From Pseudolysinimonas yzui (GTDB lineage: Bacteria; Actinomycetota; Actinomycetes; Actinomycetales; Microbacteriaceae): a stretch of DNA of 64,000 nucleotides. A model generated the notes under the pieces. The model worked only from the letters and a program-made list of their open reading frames with translations. It was not told where the DNA came from and made no database searches. Position 1 is the stretch's first letter. Every line of letters starts with the position of its first letter. Position numbers and translations under genes: made by a program. This document shows, in pieces, positions 17,371 through 25,241 of the stretch. The stretch is from assembly GCF_014653215.1 (NCBI RefSeq), contig NZ_BNAI01000002.1, positions 124,001-188,000 of the forward strand. Direction: 5' to 3'.

Positions 17371-17841
17371 ATGGCCGACATCTTCGACGTTCTCGCCGAC
17401 GGAACGCGTCGCGACATCCTGCGACGGCTGCTCGACGGCGAGGCCGCGGTCTCCGACCTGGTCGAGGCGCTCGGGCTCACGCAGCCGACCGTCTCGAAGC
17501 ATCTCGCGCGGCTGCTGGATGCCGAACTCGTGACCGTGCGCGAAGACGGCCGCAACCGCATCTACGCGCTGCGCACCGCCCCGCTCCAAACGGTGGATGC
17601 GTGGCTGGCGCCGTTCCTCGGCGGGTCACCGGGCGACGGCGCACACGATGCCGCCGACGATGCCGGGCCGACGATCTTCGCCGCCTGGGCGGGCGCCGAA
17701 GCCGGCGACCGGGTCGGCCGGGTCGCCGCGGATGCCGCCCACAACGCCCGCGTCGCACTCGAAGCCGCCCAAGAGAAGCTGCAGGGCGCTCAGAAGCGGG
17801 TCAGCGAGAAACTGCCGCGCTGGGGTCGCGACGACGACTGA
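17371..17841 (+). CDS. ArsR-family winged-helix regulator with long C-terminal tail
   Basis: A 156-residue protein. The first 75 residues are an ArsR-type winged helix: MADIFDVLADGTRRDILRR, then TQPTVSKHLARLLDAELV (recognition helix region) and VREDGRNRIYAL (wing). No metal-binding cysteines are present in the HTH, so it is not a classical metal sensor. The C-terminal half is Ala/Asp-rich and ends in a helical stretch with AALEAAQEKLQ-like character (ARVALEAAQEKLQGAQKRV), probably a dimerisation or coiled-coil region. It may control the divergent trk genes 88 bases away, but no operator was identified. Confidence 0.85.
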   Translation: MADIFDVLADGTRRDILRRLLDGEAAVSDLVEALGLTQPTVSKHLARLLDAELVTVREDGRNRIYALRTAPLQTVDAWLAPFLGGSPGDGAHDAADDAGPTIFAAWAGAEAGDRVGRVAADAAHNARVALEAAQEKLQGAQKRVSEKLPRWGRDDD

Positions 17842-17953
17842 ACGTCGACGCCGGCCATAGACACCGGCGATCCCCAAGGCCTAGTCTGATCGGTCGAACG
17901 CACTCCACCCACAGCAGCAACATCACCCACAGCGATCGATGGCAGGAGCCGAC

Positions 17954-18157
17954 ATGGCAGGAGCACTCTCCGACATGCGCTTCCTGACCGTCGCCGAAGT
18001 CGCCGACATGATGCGGGTGTCCACCATGACCGTCTACCGGCTCGTCAAATCGGGCGAACTGCCGGCCGTGCGATTCGGGCGTTCCTACCGCATCCCCGAG
18101 ACCGCCGTCGCGGCCGCCGTCGAACTGCCGAACTCCCAGAGCAACCGCGCAGGGTAG
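17954..18157 (+). CDS. Excisionase-family helix-turn-helix protein (BldC-like size)
   Basis: A 67-residue MerR/excisionase-type DNA-binding protein. The core FLTVAEVADMMRVSTMTVYR followed by LVKSGELPAVRFGRSYRIP is the standard winged HTH. Start ATG 17954 is preferred because AGGAG lies five bases before it; an in-frame ATG at 17939 would add five residues. This gene followed by bS22 matches the M. tuberculosis Rv0500A-Rv0500B order, so it is a chromosomal housekeeping regulator, not a phage excisionase. Its targets are not known. Confidence 0.88.
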   Translation: MAGALSDMRFLTVAEVADMMRVSTMTVYRLVKSGELPAVRFGRSYRIPETAVAAAVELPNSQSNRAG

Positions 18158-18226
18158 ACTTCCCCCTTGTGATTTCCGCGGTTCGATGAGGGCCCGGGTG
18201 GTCCTTACCGTCGAAGCGAGGTGAAC

Positions 18227-18325
18227 ATGGGTTCCGTCATCAAGAAGCGCCGCAAGCGCATGGCGAAGAAGAAGCACCGCAAGCTCCTGCGCAAGACGCG
18301 TCACCAGCGTCGCAACAAGAAGTAA
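18227..18325 (+). CDS. Small ribosomal protein bS22 (AURKAIP1/COX24 domain), 32 residues
   Basis: A 32-residue, almost wholly basic protein: [18 protein letters not shown] then [14 protein letters not shown]. This matches the actinobacterial bS22 protein seen in mycobacterial ribosomes, which binds near the decoding region of 16S rRNA. A ribosome binding site GCGAGGTG precedes the ATG. It is too short for most gene callers, but the sequence is essentially identical in type to the mycobacterial protein. It lies 69 bases after the HTH gene. Confidence 0.93.
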   Translation: MGSVIKKRRKRMAKKKHRKLLRKTRHQRRNKK

Positions 18326-18355
18326 GTCGTGGGTCGAGGGGCGGCTGCACTCGTT

Positions 18356-18390
18356 GGTCGAGTAGCCCGCGCAGCGGGCGTGTCGAGACC
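18356..18390. repeat. Palindromic repeat between convergent genes
   Basis: The element runs GGTCGAGTAGCCCGC (left) to GCGGGCGTGTCGAGACC (right) with a perfect inner stem GCCCGC/GCGGGC around GCA and a looser outer stem. It lies between bS22 and the convergent HAD gene. The outer ends GGTCGAGTAG and TGTCGAGACC recur exactly at 49992-50024. Confidence 0.75.
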
Positions 18391-18405
18391 CCCGCTACGT
18401 CGGGG

Positions 18406-19227
18406 TCAGGCAGAGGGGGTGCGGCGGGCGCTGCGGCGCACTCGGCGGGCCTCGCGGCGCACGCGGCGGCGGGCCTCGCGGATGCTGCGCGGCGAGAGGC
18501 GCATCATCGGCCAGCCGTGCTGCTGCGCGTGGTGGGCGAGCGCGGCATCCGGATTCACCACGACCGGGTTGCCGACCATCTCCAGCAACGGGATGTCGTT
18601 GCGGCTGTCGGAGTACGCCCAGCAGTCGGCGAGGCGGGCACCGGCGCTCGCGGCGAGGTCGCGGGCGGCGTCGGCTTTGCGCTCCGCGTGCAGGGTGTGG
18701 CCGACGAGACGTCCGGTGTAGACGCCGTCGACCGACTCGACCACCGTGCCGAGCGCGCCGGTCAGCCCGAGGTGCTTGGCCATCACGGTGCCGATCTCGA
18801 CCGGGGTGGCCGACACGAGCCACACCTCGTGACCCTTCGCGATGTGGTCCTGCGTCAGACCGACCGTGTCGGGGTAGAGCCGCTTGCTGATGCGGTGCTC
18901 CCAGATGTGCTCCGCGAGCGAGTTGATGTCGGCGACGCTGTGGCCGCCGGCCAGGGCCAGCGCCCGGTCGCGGGCGCTGTCGAGGTGGTCCTGGTTCTCG
19001 CCGACCGAGATGAACCGCCGCTGATGCCAGGCGAAGCGGGCGATCTCACGGAACCCGATGATCTTGCGCGCCCACGCCTCGCGCCCGAGGTGGAAGAGGC
19101 TCGTGCCGCGCATGAGCGTGTTGTCGACGTCGAAGAACGCGATGATCGGGCGGTCGCTCGGGACCGGGCTCTCCACCGGCGAGGTGGTGGTGTCGTCGCT
19201 CGGGGTGAGAGAGGTCTCCTCGGGCAT
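18406..19227 (-). CDS. HAD-IB family hydrolase (SerB1/CicA-like phosphatase)
   Basis: A 273-residue HAD phosphatase. Motif I is FFDVDNTLM (nucleophile Asp, around residue 32), motif II VSATPVEIG, the conserved Lys is in HAERKADAA, and motif III is YSDSRNDIPLLE. This fits subfamily IB, which includes phosphoserine phosphatase and the Caulobacter CicA group; substrate is uncertain. The first 25 residues are Ser/Thr/Pro-rich and probably disordered. The C-terminal 25 residues are strongly basic (RREARRVRRSARRT). Start ATG 19227; the frame stays open upstream but overlaps the divergent glutaredoxin gene. The order HTH, bS22, HAD, glutaredoxin agrees with M. tuberculosis. Confidence 0.88.
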   Translation of the reverse strand: MPEETSLTPSDDTTTSPVESPVPSDRPIIAFFDVDNTLMRGTSLFHLGREAWARKIIGFREIARFAWHQRRFISVGENQDHLDSARDRALALAGGHSVADINSLAEHIWEHRISKRLYPDTVGLTQDHIAKGHEVWLVSATPVEIGTVMAKHLGLTGALGTVVESVDGVYTGRLVGHTLHAERKADAARDLAASAGARLADCWAYSDSRNDIPLLEMVGNPVVVNPDAALAHHAQQHGWPMMRLSPRSIREARRRVRREARRVRRSARRTPSA

Positions 19228-19260
19228 CCCCCCAGGGTAGCTGCCGCGTACCCTGGACCG

Positions 19261-19497
19261 GTGCCTCATGTGCTGATGCTCGGCAAGCCGGGCTGCCACC
19301 TGTGCGACGACGCGCGGGCGATCGTCACCGAGGTGCTCGCCGACTATCCCGCCGTCACGTTCGAAGAGCAGTCGATCCTCGACGACGCAGGCCTGCTCGA
19401 CGAGTACGCCGAAGAGATCCCGGTCGTGCTCATCGACGGTCGCGTGCACACCATCTGGCGCGTCGATCCCGCGCGGCTGCGGAAGGCTCTCGGCTGA
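19261..19497 (+). CDS. Glutaredoxin-like protein (DUF836)
   Basis: A 78-residue thioredoxin-fold protein. The redox motif is GKPGCHLCDDA (CHLC, residues 12-15), the cis-Pro is in EEIPVVLIDG (around residues 56-65). It starts at GTG 19261 (VPHVLMLGKPG), which is the family N-terminus. Such short glutaredoxin-like proteins follow the HAD phosphatase gene in many actinobacteria; the electron donor in this mycothiol-type lineage is not known. It is divergent from the HAD gene with 33 bases between starts. Confidence 0.88.
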   Translation: MPHVLMLGKPGCHLCDDARAIVTEVLADYPAVTFEEQSILDDAGLLDEYAEEIPVVLIDGRVHTIWRVDPARLRKALG

Positions 19498-19572
19498 CGG
19501 CACCCTCGCTATCGCGGCCGAGCGCGCATAGCCTGGCCAGAGGTCAGGGAAGACCGAAAGGGATGTGCCGTC

Positions 19573-19752
19573 ATGAAGTTCCAGATCGTCAAAGGGAAGA
19601 GCGCGACCCAGCCGTACTTCTGGCGCATCGTCGCCTCGAACGGCCAGACGCTCGCGGTGAGCGAGAACTACGCGCAGAAGGCCTCCGCGAAGAGCGCCGT
19701 CGAGTCGGTGAAGAAGAGCGCCGGCGCGGCGACCGTCGAAGACCTCACCTAG
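19573..19752 (+). CDS. YegP/DUF1508 family protein, 59 residues
   Basis: A small protein starting MKFQIVKGKSATQPYFWR and containing SNGQTLAVSENYAQKASA, the repeat unit of the DUF1508/UPF0339 (YegP) family, which usually occurs as one or two copies. Here there is a single unit. Function in bacteria is unknown. A GAAAGGGATG sequence upstream can serve as ribosome binding site, and the ATG at 19573 is the only sensible start. It is convergent with the RDD gene with nine bases between them. Confidence 0.85.
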   Translation: MKFQIVKGKSATQPYFWRIVASNGQTLAVSENYAQKASAKSAVESVKKSAGAATVEDLT

Positions 19753-19761
19753 GTCGAGGGG

Positions 19762-20355
19762 TCAGCGCCCGACGACGATCGACCGGCCCGCGAAGTCTTC
19801 GAGCCCGCGGTGCCGGGGGGTCGCGACGACGACGACGAACATCGCGATCCAGAGCAGGGCGGGGATGACGAGGGCGGCCGTGAGCGGATCGAACGGCAGG
19901 TAGCCCTCCGTCGCCACTGCCGTGAGCAGCTGGAGCAGGACGATGGTGACGACGATCGGCCCGACGATCACGAGGCTGCGCAGCAGCGCCCACGCGCCGG
20001 TCGGCCTCCCGGTGACGACGTGCACGACTCTCACCTGCGCCACCCACTTGCCGGGCGTCACGCCGAGGGTGGCGGTGAGCACGGTCGCGAGCACGGCCGA
20101 CGCGAGGGGTACCCAGAAGATCGCCACCAGGGCCTCGAGCGAGCCGAGGATGAGGCCGCCGAAGACGACCACGAAGGTCACCGCGACGGTGCCGACGCCG
20201 TCGATGGCGAAGGCGAGCGCTCGCCGCCCGGGATGCGCGACCCGCGCCACGGGGGCTTCGCCGTAGGCCGGGAGGTCGGGCGTCGTCGCGGGCGGTGCCG
20301 GTGGCGGCTCGAAGATCCCGAGCCCGTCGGGCGGCGGAGGCGGCGCGTCGCTCAT
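19762..20355 (-). CDS. RDD family membrane protein
   Basis: A 197-residue protein. The first 35 residues are proline-rich (MSDAPPPPPDGLGIFEPPPA), then the RDD domain begins with HPGRRALAFAIDGVGTVAVT, where the Arg and Asp that name the family are visible, and continues through three to four membrane segments including LEALVAIFWVPLASAVLATV and LLRSLVIVGPIVVTIVLLQ. The loop TPGKWVAQVRVV is also typical of the family. Role unknown; some RDD proteins are Na+/H+ antiporters. It is 10 bases downstream of aspS on the same strand. Confidence 0.88.
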   Translation of the reverse strand: MSDAPPPPPDGLGIFEPPPAPPATTPDLPAYGEAPVARVAHPGRRALAFAIDGVGTVAVTFVVVFGGLILGSLEALVAIFWVPLASAVLATVLTATLGVTPGKWVAQVRVVHVVTGRPTGAWALLRSLVIVGPIVVTIVLLQLLTAVATEGYLPFDPLTAALVIPALLWIAMFVVVVATPRHRGLEDFAGRSIVVGR

Positions 20356-20365
20356 GCGGAACGAC

Positions 20366-21685
20366 TCAGGGCTGCAGCCGGTTCGGGCCGCGGAACAGGT
20401 AGGTCACCTCGCGGATCGACGGCTGCTGCAACAGCAGCATGATGACGCGCGACAGGCCCATGCCGAAGCCGCCGTGCGGCGGCACGCCGTAGCGGAAGAA
20501 GTCGAGGTAGAACCCGAGCTCCTCCGGGTCGAGGCCCTTCTCACGGGCCTGCTCTTCGAGCAGCTCGACGCGGTGCTCGCGCTGCGCCCCCGTGGAGATC
20601 TCGACGCCGTTGAAGATGAGGTCGTACGAGTTGGTCAGGCCCGCATCCGCCTCATGACGCATGTGATAGAACGGCCGGATGCTCGACGCGTAGTCGGTCA
20701 GGAACACGAACTCGTGGCCGAACTGCTCTTTGACATAGGCGGCGATCTGGCGCTCGCCCTCGGGGTCCATGTCGGCGTCGGCGCGCGGCACCGTGTAGCC
20801 GCGACCGGCGACGATCTCTTTCGCTTCGGCGAGCGGGATGCGGGGGAACGGGGTGGTCGGAACGGTCACCTCGACGCCGAACGCGGCTTCGATCTCGGCG
20901 CCGTGCTTCTCCTTCACCGCGGTGAGGGCGGCGACGAGCAGCTCCTCGTGCATCCGCATGACGTCTTCGTGGGAGTCGATCCACGAGATCTCGGCGTCGA
21001 TCGAGATGAACTCGGTCGCGTGCCGGGAGGTGAACGACGGGTCGGCGCGGAACGCCGGTGCGACCTCGAACACCTTGCCGAACCCGGCGGGTTGCGCCAT
21101 CTGCTTGAAGAACTGCGGGCTCTGCGCGAGGTACGCCTTCGTCTCGAAGTACTCCACCTCGAACAGTTCGGCGCGGCTCTCCGACGCCGAGGCCATCAGC
21201 TTCGGGGTGTGGATCTCGATGAAGCCGTGCTCGACCCACCAGGTGCGCAGCGCGTGCAGGAACGTCGTCTGCACCCGGAAGACGAGGTTCTGCTCGGGGC
21301 GACGCAGGTCGAGGAAGCGCCAGTCGAGACGCTTGTCGATCGAGGAGTCTTCCGCGATCGGGGAGTCGAGCGCGGGGGCGACGACCTCGAGGTCGCCGAT
21401 CTTCACCTCGAGCCCGCCGAGCTTCACGCGCTCGTCGTGCTTGAGCTCGCCCTCGACGCTGATGAACGTGCCGTTCGTCAGGCCCGAGATCGCCTCGGTG
21501 ATCGTCGGGTCGCCCTCGTCGCCCTCGCGCACCGCCGGGTTCACGAGCTGGGCCGCTCCCGACTCGTCTCGCAGCACGATGAACTGCACCTTCTTCTGGT
21601 CGCGCACCGTGTCGACCCACCCGGCGACCCGCACGGGTCCTTCGGGCAGGTGGGCGAGGTCGGCGATCAGGGTACGGGAAGTCAC
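20366..21685 (-). CDS. aspS: Aspartate--tRNA(Asn) ligase, archaeal/eukaryal type (AspRS)
   Basis: A 439-residue class IIb synthetase. It has the N-terminal OB fold (RVAGWVDTVRDQKKVQFIVL) and the catalytic core with motif 2 FEVAPAFRADPSFTSRHATE and motif 3 GFGMGLSRVIM. It lacks the roughly 120-residue GAD insertion of bacterial AspRS, which normally runs to about 590 residues, so it belongs to the archaeal/Deinococcus AspRS2 type. Such enzymes are often non-discriminating and charge both tRNA-Asp and tRNA-Asn, which needs GatCAB to finish Asn-tRNA; whether that holds here is inference. Motif 3 has Ser where most have Glu before the Arg. Start GTG 21685; divergent from the phosphatase gene. Confidence 0.9.
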   Translation of the reverse strand: MTSRTLIADLAHLPEGPVRVAGWVDTVRDQKKVQFIVLRDESGAAQLVNPAVREGDEGDPTITEAISGLTNGTFISVEGELKHDERVKLGGLEVKIGDLEVVAPALDSPIAEDSSIDKRLDWRFLDLRRPEQNLVFRVQTTFLHALRTWWVEHGFIEIHTPKLMASASESRAELFEVEYFETKAYLAQSPQFFKQMAQPAGFGKVFEVAPAFRADPSFTSRHATEFISIDAEISWIDSHEDVMRMHEELLVAALTAVKEKHGAEIEAAFGVEVTVPTTPFPRIPLAEAKEIVAGRGYTVPRADADMDPEGERQIAAYVKEQFGHEFVFLTDYASSIRPFYHMRHEADAGLTNSYDLIFNGVEISTGAQREHRVELLEEQAREKGLDPEELGFYLDFFRYGVPPHGGFGMGLSRVIMLLLQQPSIREVTYLFRGPNRLQP

Positions 21686-21741
21686 GGAGGTCGAGTCTAG
21701 CTGCGGCGATCTCGCAGCTTCCGGCCTCGTAAGCTCATCAG

Positions 21742-22374
21742 GTGCCTGCCGATCTCGTCCACCTCGTGCGACACGGCGAGGTCGAGAACCCCACCGGGGT
21801 GCTCTACGGCCGGCTCGACGGCTTCGGGCTGAGCGAGCGCGGCCACCGGATGGCGGAGCTCGCGGCCGCCTCGCTGGCCGGCCACGACATCCGCGCGGTC
21901 GTCGCGAGCCCGCTGCAGCGCACGCGGGAGAGCGCAGCCCCGTGGGTGACCCGGTTCGGTCGCGAACTCGAGATCGACGAGCGGCTCATCGAGCCGACCA
22001 ACCGCTTCGAGGGCATCAACATGCGGCGCGACCTGCCGCGCCGCCCCGACCTGTGGCGCCACCTCGCGAACCCGCAGCGCCCGTCGTGGGGCGAGCCGTT
22101 CCTCGCCGTGCAGCAGCGCATGCTCGCCGCGATCGACGACCATTGGCGCTCCGTCGACGGCGGCGAGGTCGTGCTCGTCAGCCACCAGATGCCGATCACC
22201 ATCGTCGCCCGCACCGTCGCCGGGCGGCGCCTGCCGCACAACCCGTCGAGTCGCCGCTGCGCGCTGTCGAGCATCACGACCCTCGAGCGACGCGGAGACG
22301 CGTTCGTCGAGGTCTTGTACGCCGAACCCGCCGCCGAACTGCTGCGCGACGCGATCGACACAGGGGCGGTCTGA
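21742..22374 (+). CDS. Histidine phosphatase family protein
   Basis: A 210-residue phosphoglycerate-mutase-like phosphatase. The catalytic motif is HLVRHGEVENP (RHG, residues 8-10 region), the second His is in VLVSHQMPITI, and the conserved Arg lies in ASPLQRTRESA. Substrate is unknown. Start GTG 21742. In M. tuberculosis the orthologous position is Rv0525, directly before the thioredoxin-like protein, CcdA, ResB and CcsA genes; the same order is kept here, with stop and start overlapping (TGATG) to the next gene. Confidence 0.88.
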   Translation: MPADLVHLVRHGEVENPTGVLYGRLDGFGLSERGHRMAELAAASLAGHDIRAVVASPLQRTRESAAPWVTRFGRELEIDERLIEPTNRFEGINMRRDLPRRPDLWRHLANPQRPSWGEPFLAVQQRMLAAIDDHWRSVDGGEVVLVSHQMPITIVARTVAGRRLPHNPSSRRCALSSITTLERRGDAFVEVLYAEPAAELLRDAIDTGAV

Positions 22375-22943
22375 TGCGCCGGATGCTCGTGCCGGTCGTC
22401 GCGGCCGCGTTGCTGCTCGCGGGGTGCACGTCGCAGGACGGCATCGCCGGCGAGAACGGCGGCGGCTACATCTCCGGGGATGGGTCGGTGCTCGTCATCC
22501 CCGCCGCGGAACGCGACGACGTTCCCGAGTGGGGCGGCGACACCGTCGACGGGGAGACCATCGACAGCACCGATCTCGACGGGGTGGTCGTGCTGAACTT
22601 CTGGTACGCCGGGTGCCCGCCGTGCCGCGACGAAGCCGGCGACCTCGACGAGGTCGCCACCGAGTACGCCGATCGCATCACTTTCCTCGGCGTCAACATC
22701 CGCGATTCCGCCCCGACGGCCGCGTCGTTCGAGGACGAGTTCGGCGTCAGCTACGACTCGATCCTCGACGCGCAGACCCGCGACGTGCTCATCGCGTTCG
22801 CGGGTGACGTGCCGCCGTCCGCCGTACCCACGACGCTCGTGCTCGACGCCGACGGTCGGGTGGCCGCGCGCATCTCGGGGCGCATCCCGAGTGCCGGCAC
22901 CCTCGCCGACATCATCGACGACGTCCTCGCTTCAGCATCGTGA
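22374..22943 (+). CDS. TlpA/ResA-like thioredoxin lipoprotein for cytochrome c maturation
   Basis: A 189-residue lipoprotein. The signal peptide MRRMLVPVVAAALLLAGC ends in the lipobox LLAGC, giving an outer-face lipid-anchored protein. The thioredoxin fold has the redox site WYAGCPPCRDE (CPPC) and the cis-Pro in SAVPTTLVLDADG. In this operon its likely job is to reduce apocytochrome c heme-binding cysteines using electrons passed by CcdA. The ATG overlaps the previous stop by one base. Confidence 0.9.
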   Translation: MRRMLVPVVAAALLLAGCTSQDGIAGENGGGYISGDGSVLVIPAAERDDVPEWGGDTVDGETIDSTDLDGVVVLNFWYAGCPPCRDEAGDLDEVATEYADRITFLGVNIRDSAPTAASFEDEFGVSYDSILDAQTRDVLIAFAGDVPPSAVPTTLVLDADGRVAARISGRIPSAGTLADIIDDVLASAS

Positions 22944-22953
22944 ACGGGGCCTG

Positions 22954-23676
22954 ATGGGTGACGTCATCGCCGACGGCGGGCTCTGGCTGGCGGTGCCGCT
23001 CGCGCTCGCGGCGGGCCTGCTGTCGTTCCTGTCACCGTGCGTGCTTCCGCTCGTGCCCGGCTACCTCGGCTACGTGTCGGGCGTCGCGGGGGGAGCCGAG
23101 AAGACTCGCGGTCGGGTGATCGCGGGTGCGCTGCTGTTCATCCTCGGATTCACCGTGGTGTTCGTGACCGTCAACTTCCTCGGAGCGACGACCGCCCGGT
23201 TCTTCCTGGAGTACGGCGACCTGCTGCAGCGCATCGGCGGGGTCGTCGTCATCCTGTTGGGCCTCGTCTTCATCGGGCAGGTGACGTTCCTGCAGCGCAC
23301 GATCAAGCCCGCCTGGCAGCCGCGCACCGGCCTCGTCGGCGCCCCGCTGCTGGGGATCGTCTTCGCGATCGGCTGGACGCCGTGCATCGGGCCGACGATC
23401 GCGACCGTCTTCCTCATGTCGGGTTTCGACCCCGCGCGGGCGGTGCTGCTGGCGCTCGTCTACTGCCTCGGACTCGGCATCCCGTTCCTGCTCGTCGCGA
23501 TCGGGGTCGGCTGGGTCGGCACCTCGATCGCGTGGGTCAAACGCCACATCCGCGTCGTCAACATCGTCGGCGGCGTGCTGCTGATCCTGGTCGGCGTGCT
23601 GCTCGTCACCGGCGTGTGGAACCTGCTGATGTCGAACTTCCAGGCGGTGATCGATGGCTTCGTTCCGGCCCTCTGA
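22954..23676 (+). CDS. ccdA: Cytochrome c biogenesis protein CcdA
   Basis: A 240-residue membrane protein with six segments. The two redox cysteines are in LSFLSPCVLPLVPGYLGYV (near residue 29) and AIGWTPCIGPTIATV (near residue 147), the standard CcdA/DsbD-beta pattern, which carries electrons from cytoplasmic thioredoxin across the membrane. ATG 22954 lies 10 bases after the thioredoxin lipoprotein stop. The 3' end overlaps the resB start by 23 bases, indicating one transcript. Confidence 0.94.
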   Translation: MGDVIADGGLWLAVPLALAAGLLSFLSPCVLPLVPGYLGYVSGVAGGAEKTRGRVIAGALLFILGFTVVFVTVNFLGATTARFFLEYGDLLQRIGGVVVILLGLVFIGQVTFLQRTIKPAWQPRTGLVGAPLLGIVFAIGWTPCIGPTIATVFLMSGFDPARAVLLALVYCLGLGIPFLLVAIGVGWVGTSIAWVKRHIRVVNIVGGVLLILVGVLLVTGVWNLLMSNFQAVIDGFVPAL

Positions 23677-25237
23677 TCACATCGACTCCGAACCAGCGCC
23701 CGCCGAGCTGCCCAAGCTCGGCGCCGTCGGGTTCGCGCGCTTCCTCTGGCGGCAACTGACGAGCATGCGCACGGCCCTCGTGCTGCTGTTGCTGCTGGCG
23801 CTCGCCGCCGTGCCCGGATCGCTCGTGCCGCAGCGCAGCTCCGACCCGAACGGGGTGCTGCAGTATCAGGCGCGCGACCCCGAGGGCTTCAGGATCCTCG
23901 ACTCCCTCGGCATCTTCTCGACGTTCTCGTCGCCGTGGTTCTCGGCCATCTACCTGCTGCTGTTCATCTCGCTCATCGGCTGCGTCATCCCGCGTTCGAA
24001 GCACCACTTCGATGCCCTGCGGGCCCGTCCGCCGAAGACCCCGGCGCGGTTGTCGCGGCTGGTCGGGTACACGTCGGTCGAGAACCCCGTGGATGCCGAG
24101 ACCGCCGTCGTCACCGCGCGGAAGGTGCTGAAGGGTCAGGGCTACCGCGTCGAACGCTACGGCGACTCGGTCTCGGCCGAGCGCGGCTACCTGCGCGAGA
24201 CCGGCAACCTGGTGTTCCACACCGCGCTCATCGGGGTGCTCGCCGGCGTCGCGATCGGCGGCGGGTTCGGCTACAACGGGCAGCGGCTGCTCATCGAGGG
24301 GGAGCCGTTCGCGAACGTGCTCGCCGACTACGACTCGTTCTACCCGGGCCCGTGGGTCGACTCCGACACGGCGCTCGAACCGTTCGGGCTGCGGCTCGAC
24401 GCCTTCGACTCCGCCTACGAGTTCGACCAGAACGCCGGCACCTGGCATCCGACCGACTTCGAGGCGACGATGGGCGTGCGCGAGCGGGGCGGGGAGTGGC
24501 GCGCCGAGAGCCTCAAAGTCAACTCGCCGCTCGAGGTCGGGGGCACGCAGGTCTATCTGTTGGCCAACGGGTACGCCCCGGTCGTCACGGTGCGCGACCC
24601 CGACGGCGAGGTGGTGTTCCAGCAGGCGGTGCCGTTCCTCGCGACCGACGGCAACCTCACCAGCGGTGGCGTCATCAAGGTGCCCGACGGCCTGAGCGAC
24701 CAGGTCGGCATGCGCGGCTTCTTCTACCCGGACGCGATCGCTCTCGACTCGGGTGCGCTCACCTCGTTCTCGCCGAACATCACCGAGAACGCCGTGCTCA
24801 CCCTGCTGGTCTACCGCGGCGACCTCGGGCTCGCCGACGGGAGCGGGGCGAACGTCTACTCGCTCGACACCGAGAACATGGAAGAGATCGCGGGACGAGA
24901 GGATGCCCTCGCCCTGCGCATCGGCGACACCGTCGACCTGCCCGACGGAATGGGCACGATCTCGCTCGATGGCGTCGCGAACTACGTGGGCCTCGACATC
25001 CATCACGACCCCGCACAGGCGTGGGTGCTGGGCTTCGCGCTGACGGCAGTCGGCGGGTTGCTGACGAGCCTGTTCATCCCGCGACGGCGGATGTGGATCA
25101 AGGTGCTGCCCGACGGACGCATCGAGTACGCGGGCCTGGCGCGCGGCGAAGATCCAGGCCTCGCGGCGGCGGTCGCCGACCTCGCCCGCGCACACACCGA
25201 CGCCCTCCGTGCACCCCGAACGACGAACATAGGATGA
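23654..25237 (+). CDS. resB: Cytochrome c biogenesis protein ResB
   Basis: A 527-residue ResB (Ccs1) protein. It has the N-terminal membrane segment TALVLLLLLALAAVPGSLVPQ, a second one at WFSAIYLLLFISLIGCVIP, a third near LVFHTALIGVLAGVAIGGG, a large extracytoplasmic domain, and a final membrane segment AWVLGFALTAVGGLLTSLFIP. With CcsB it forms the system II heme-delivery complex that attaches heme to apocytochrome c outside the membrane. The N-terminus overlaps ccdA. Length agrees with actinobacterial ResB proteins. Confidence 0.93.
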   Translation: MASFRPSDHIDSEPAPAELPKLGAVGFARFLWRQLTSMRTALVLLLLLALAAVPGSLVPQRSSDPNGVLQYQARDPEGFRILDSLGIFSTFSSPWFSAIYLLLFISLIGCVIPRSKHHFDALRARPPKTPARLSRLVGYTSVENPVDAETAVVTARKVLKGQGYRVERYGDSVSAERGYLRETGNLVFHTALIGVLAGVAIGGGFGYNGQRLLIEGEPFANVLADYDSFYPGPWVDSDTALEPFGLRLDAFDSAYEFDQNAGTWHPTDFEATMGVRERGGEWRAESLKVNSPLEVGGTQVYLLANGYAPVVTVRDPDGEVVFQQAVPFLATDGNLTSGGVIKVPDGLSDQVGMRGFFYPDAIALDSGALTSFSPNITENAVLTLLVYRGDLGLADGSGANVYSLDTENMEEIAGREDALALRIGDTVDLPDGMGTISLDGVANYVGLDIHHDPAQAWVLGFALTAVGGLLTSLFIPRRRMWIKVLPDGRIEYAGLARGEDPGLAAAVADLARAHTDALRAPRTTNIG

Positions 25238-25241
25238 CGAC

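Noticed and set aside
15448-17589. A 713-codon minus-strand frame across trkA, trkH and the ArsR gene
   Set aside because: It is a shifted frame of the trk genes; translation is low complexity and lacks family motifs.
17954-18157. Excisionase-like gene as a sign of a prophage or integrative element
   Set aside because: The gene is followed by bS22 and sits in a conserved housekeeping neighbourhood; no integrase, attachment site or phage genes are nearby.
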